From Fidelibacterota bacterium (lineage in GTDB: Bacteria; Marinisomatota; Marinisomatia; Marinisomatales; UBA1611), in NCBI GenBank assembly GCA_002694025.1, contig NZKX01000089.1, positions 1 to 8,993 of the forward strand: 8,993 bases of DNA. The letters are read 5' to 3'. The notes beneath the pieces are model-generated. The model saw nothing but the letters and a program-made list of their open reading frames with translations. It had not been told where the DNA came from and made no database searches. Shown one piece after another: positions 6,517 through 8,993 of the stretch (within the stretch, counting starts at the first letter, position 1; each line of letters begins with the position of its first letter). A program made the position numbers and the translations under genes.

Positions 6517-7247
6517 TACGATTGTAATTTTAAGTTGATTAATTTTATATCTGAAAAAACCTCAGCTTGTTGAAGCGCACAAGTTCCTTCCTTAACTAAA
6601 TCAAGAATTGCCAAAAATGTTACAATTATTTCAATCCTCGTTTGTAAAACCGTTAATAAGTTATTGAAGCTAAGCCTACCCTCTCCGTCAAAATAATTTA
6701 AAATCATTTCTTTTTGTTCCTCAAGCTTAACGGGTTCTTTGTTTAATTCTAATGGTGATAAAATTGGCTTATCTTCCATAGCTCTTTTAAATAATTTTGC
6801 TAGGTCATATAAAGATACATCCTTAAAAAACTCGTCCAGGGTTTCATCATTTTTTCCAGTGGCAAATGATATATGCAACTGTCTCTTAAAGTGAGCATTC
6901 CTCCTAACAGCCATTTCATTTAAAATATCTGCTGCTTTCCGAAATCTCTTGTAATCTATTAATCTCTGCATCAACTCAGTTCTTGGGTCAATATTATCTC
7001 CATCTTCATCAATCTGCTCACGGGGAATCATCATTTTGGCTTTGATCCTCATAAGTGTAGATGCCATTACTATAAATTCACCCGCTATTACCATATTAAG
7101 GCGCTTCCACTCATTAATAGTGTTTATAAAATCTTCAGTAATTTTTGATATGGGAATATCGTAAATATCTAATTCGTCTCTTCTAATAAAATAAAGGAGT
7201 AGATCTAAAGGGCCTTCGAATTTTTCTAAATGAATATTATATCCCAT
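6516..7247 (-). CDS. scpA: Segregation and condensation protein A (kleisin)
   Basis: ScpA is the kleisin that bridges the two SMC heads and recruits ScpB, closing the condensin ring. The 243-residue protein has the classic N-terminus (LEKFEGPLDLLLYFIRRDELDIYDIPISKITEDF, about 7-40), the segment GEFIVMASTLMRIKAKMMIPRE at about 56-77, a central region rich in charge that contacts ScpB, and the C-terminal winged helix ending in EIIVTFLAILDLVKEG (206-221), which binds the SMC head. All parts are present and the length is typical (about 240-260). The ATG overlaps the trpS stop as TAATG, so trpS, scpA and scpB are probably read from one message. The position directly behind trpS is also seen in other bacteria. 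Confidence 0.96.
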   Translation of the reverse strand: MGYNIHLEKFEGPLDLLLYFIRRDELDIYDIPISKITEDFINTINEWKRLNMVIAGEFIVMASTLMRIKAKMMIPREQIDEDGDNIDPRTELMQRLIDYKRFRKAADILNEMAVRRNAHFKRQLHISFATGKNDETLDEFFKDVSLYDLAKLFKRAMEDKPILSPLELNKEPVKLEEQKEMILNYFDGEGRLSFNNLLTVLQTRIEIIVTFLAILDLVKEGTCALQQAEVFSDIKLINLKLQS

Positions 7248-8227
7248 TAAAAAAGCCTTAAACCGATAGCAGACCTAATTTTATCTAGCATTTCAAACGC
7301 AACAAGTTTTGCTTTTTTAGCACCCAACTTTAAAATATCTTTTACATCATCTGGCTTGGAATGTAATAAAGCCCTTTCTTGTCTGAAGGGAGCAAAATAA
7401 TCCATTATTTTTTCATATAATTCTAATTTCAAATCGCCATAGCGTAATCCTGAAGAATCATATTTTTCTGAAAGTAATTGTTTCTCATTTGAGTCTGCAA
7501 ACAAACTATACAAATAGAATAATGGGGTATTTTTGTCCTTGGGCTCATTTACACTTGCATTATCAGTTATTATGCTCATGACTTTTTTTCGAATTACTTT
7601 ATCTTCCCCAAAAATCGGAATAGTATTATTATATGATTTACTCATTTTTTGTCCATCAATTCCTGGTATTAATTGCGTTTCTTTTACAATGTCTGGCTCA
7701 GGTAAAGTAAAAATATCACCGTAATTAGCATTGAACTTATTAGCTATATCTCTAGCCATCTCAATATGCTGTTTTTGATCTTTACCAACAGGTACTAAGT
7801 TGCTATTAAAAAGTAAAATATCTGCTGCCATTAGAATTGGATAGGAGTAAAGACCCATGTTAGGTTTTATTCCTTTAGCAATTTTATCTTTGTAAGTAGT
7901 TGATCTGTCCATTAGTCCAACAGTAGTGAATGAAGATAAGATCCATGCTAATTCAGTAACCTCAGAAACATCAGATTGTACCCAAAATGTTGTTTTTTCT
8001 GGTTTAAGCCCTAATGCAATAAAATCACAAACAGCGTCATATGTATTTGAAGATAAAACTTTTGAATTTTGGTTAGCAGTCAATGCATGAAAATCTGCTA
8101 CAAAACAAAACAAATCATCTTCTTCTTGATATTCTATCATCTTAGACATCATGCCAAAATAATTACCTAAATGCAAATTCCCAGACGGTTGAATTCCGCT
8201 TAATACTCGTTTTTCATTTTTGTTCAT
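7247..8227 (-). CDS. trpS: Tryptophanyl-tRNA synthetase
   Basis: TrpS charges tRNA-Trp with tryptophan, using ATP, in the cytoplasm. The 326-residue protein matches the bacterial class Ic enzyme (about 325-335). The HIGH-type signature is in PSGNLHLGNYFG (14-25), KMSKS is intact at 194-198 (IPGIDGQKMSKSYN), and the Rossmann-fold segments YSYPILMAADILLFN (127-141) and VPVGKDQKQHIEMARDIA (145-162) are highly conserved. The C-terminal helix region ends IRSAIGLRLF, normal for the family. The ATG start lies 11 nt after the stop of the HNH gene, with ATCTAAGTA just before it rather than a standard Shine-Dalgarno. No leader peptide or T-box is visible: there is no room for one. Confidence 0.97.
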   Translation of the reverse strand: MNKNEKRVLSGIQPSGNLHLGNYFGMMSKMIEYQEEDDLFCFVADFHALTANQNSKVLSSNTYDAVCDFIALGLKPEKTTFWVQSDVSEVTELAWILSSFTTVGLMDRSTTYKDKIAKGIKPNMGLYSYPILMAADILLFNSNLVPVGKDQKQHIEMARDIANKFNANYGDIFTLPEPDIVKETQLIPGIDGQKMSKSYNNTIPIFGEDKVIRKKVMSIITDNASVNEPKDKNTPLFYLYSLFADSNEKQLLSEKYDSSGLRYGDLKLELYEKIMDYFAPFRQERALLHSKPDDVKDILKLGAKKAKLVAFEMLDKIRSAIGLRLF

Positions 8228-8228
8228 T

Positions 8229-8236
8229 ACTTAGAT
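8229..8236 (-). other. 8-mer directly before the trpS start, also before rpsA
   Basis: The minus-strand 8-mer ATCTAAGT sits one base before the trpS ATG. The same 8-mer occurs at 4449-4456, directly abutting the rpsA ATG. It is too close to the start codon to act as a normal Shine-Dalgarno. Function is unknown and coincidence is possible. Confidence 0.35.
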
Positions 8237-8238
8237 TT

Positions 8239-8793
8239 TCAATTAATTTTAAATGGTTCCATAAACAAATAGGGTTTCCATTCTTCTTGTTTATCTTTGA
8301 TATACTTATAAAAATAATGAAGGCGATTTGGCCTTTTTGGTTTTCTTTTTAAATGCATGCTTGCCTCTTCAGGAGTCTGGTTCCCTTTTTTTTGATTACA
8401 TGGCTTACAGGCAGTTACAAGATTCTCCCATAAATCTTGACCTCCTCTACCTTTAGGTAATATGTGGTCAATAGTCAATGGAGAATTTTTATCACCACAA
8501 TATTGGCAAATGTGTTCATCTCTAGAAAGAATATTCTTCCTGTTAAGATCAACTGAAAGATTATCATATCTGACAAAATCACGTATTTTTATTACGCTTG
8601 GCAAGCTAAGAGTAACGGAGGGACTATTTACTTTTTCTTCATAGTTAGCTAGAATGTCAACCTTATCTAAAATTTCTAAACATATAGCTCTCTTTGCAGT
8701 ACAAACCATCATTGGAGCGTAATTAGCATTTAAAACCAAAACCGCTCTACTAAGCAATTGATGATTAGAGGAACTTTTATAGTTTGATTTCAC
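8239..8793 (-). CDS. HNH endonuclease domain protein (COG1403 type)
   Basis: The 184-residue protein carries a C-terminal HNH nuclease domain at about 90-140: a zinc-binding CxxC pair at C96-C99 (HICQYCG), the catalytic DH at D109-H110 (LTIDHILPKGRGG), N124 in LWENLVTACKPCNQKKG, and a second CxxC at C129-C132. The N-terminal part (LSRAVLVLNANYAPMMVC...AICLEILDKVDIL) is typical of the chromosomal HNH proteins found in cyanobacteria and FCB-group bacteria, whose biological role is not established. Nothing marks it as mobile: it sits among housekeeping genes, with similar base use, and no intron, intein or restriction partner is beside it. The start is GTG at 8791-8793, overlapping the TGA of the upstream peptidase gene as GTGA. 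The next in-frame Met is residue 28, inside conserved sequence, so GTG is preferred. DNA cleavage is inferred from the intact motif. Confidence 0.9.
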   Translation of the reverse strand: MKSNYKSSSNHQLLSRAVLVLNANYAPMMVCTAKRAICLEILDKVDILANYEEKVNSPSVTLSLPSVIKIRDFVRYDNLSVDLNRKNILSRDEHICQYCGDKNSPLTIDHILPKGRGGQDLWENLVTACKPCNQKKGNQTPEEASMHLKRKPKRPNRLHYFYKYIKDKQEEWKPYLFMEPFKIN

Positions 8794-8993
8794 GGTTTTA
8801 ATTTAAGCCTAATAGAGGCACTAGCCAGATAGATATCTAGAAGGCTTTTATTAAAATTCGGATCATTTTTATCTAAAGATTCTTTTTTAACATAACCATG
8901 AGAATGAATTAAATCATAACCTCCACAAGCAAAACCTACATGACTCACTTCACCTTTTTTTCCAAAGAAATGTAGGTCTCCCTTTTTTGCATC
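8790..8993 (-). CDS. NlpC/P60 family cell-wall peptidase, C-terminal 67 residues (5' end outside window)
   Basis: Translation of the minus strand from the right edge gives 67 residues ending at TGA 8790-8792. The fragment reads DAKKGDLHFFG, then SHVGFACGGYDLIHSHGYV, then a tail ending IRLKLKP. This is the C-terminal half of the papain-like NlpC/P60 fold: GDLHFF matches the 'GDLVFF' strand, the catalytic histidine is H18 of the fragment (SHVG), and the third polar residue is H30 (LIHSHG). Their 12-residue spacing is the same as H119/H131 in E. coli Spr (MepS). The catalytic cysteine and any N-terminal SH3 or signal region lie outside the window. Such enzymes (C40) cut the gamma-D-Glu-diaminopimelate bond or cross-links in peptidoglycan. 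The gene overlaps the HNH gene by 4 nt. Confidence 0.85.
   Translation of the reverse strand, partial: DAKKGDLHFFGKKGEVSHVGFACGGYDLIHSHGYVKKESLDKNDPNFNKSLLDIYLASASIRLKLKP

Noticed and set aside
1..8993. A novel defence, mobile or biosynthetic system
   Set aside because: All genes belong to known, mostly housekeeping families in a conserved-looking order. No repeats, integrase, toxin-antitoxin pair or unusual gene cluster is visible; the HNH protein alone does not make a defence system.

Overview
The window is a compact, AT-rich stretch (G+C around one third by eye) in which every supportable gene lies on the minus strand. Ten genes and two edge fragments are packed with almost no spacer: several neighbours overlap by 1-4 nt and the longest gap is 82 nt. 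TGA, TAA and TAG all act as stops, so the standard bacterial code applies. Free-living, low-GC, genome-streamlined marine bacteria look like this. The acidic-tailed six-domain ribosomal protein S1, a YbbR-repeat protein, a membrane von Willebrand A (VWA) protein and a COG1403-type HNH protein suggest the FCB superphylum; Marinimicrobia (SAR406) would be my first guess. That assignment is inference from gene content and composition.

Reading in the direction of transcription (high to low coordinates), the window opens with the C-terminal end of an NlpC/P60 cell-wall peptidase. A GTG-started HNH endonuclease overlaps its stop codon. Tryptophanyl-tRNA synthetase (trpS) follows, then the condensin partners scpA and scpB, chained through TAATG stop/start overlaps. 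Next is an RsuA/RluB-type rRNA pseudouridine synthase. After the 82-nt gap come cytidylate kinase (cmk) and ribosomal protein S1 (rpsA). A TTG-started, membrane-anchored YbbR-repeat protein follows, and its stop overlaps the start of tsaD, the tRNA t6A-modification gene. The last gene is the N-terminal half of a two-transmembrane-helix VWA protein, which runs off the left edge.

Most of the genes serve growth: translation (trpS, rpsA, tsaD, the pseudouridine synthase), nucleotide supply (cmk), chromosome segregation (scpA/scpB) and the cell envelope (NlpC/P60, YbbR, VWA). The scpA-scpB-rluB and cmk-rpsA orders are conserved in many bacteria. The spacing suggests one or two long transcripts, with the 82-nt gap before cmk the likeliest place for an internal promoter.

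I found no tRNA, rRNA, CRISPR array, insertion sequence, phage gene or convincing rho-independent terminator, and no credible new multi-gene system. The points worth a second look are small: a 7-bp triplicate repeat at the start of the VWA gene, an unusual possible AUC start with an internal GGAGG in the pseudouridine synthase, an identical 8-mer directly before the trpS and rpsA starts, long homopolymer runs inside genes, and a YbbR gene with no cdaA beside it.
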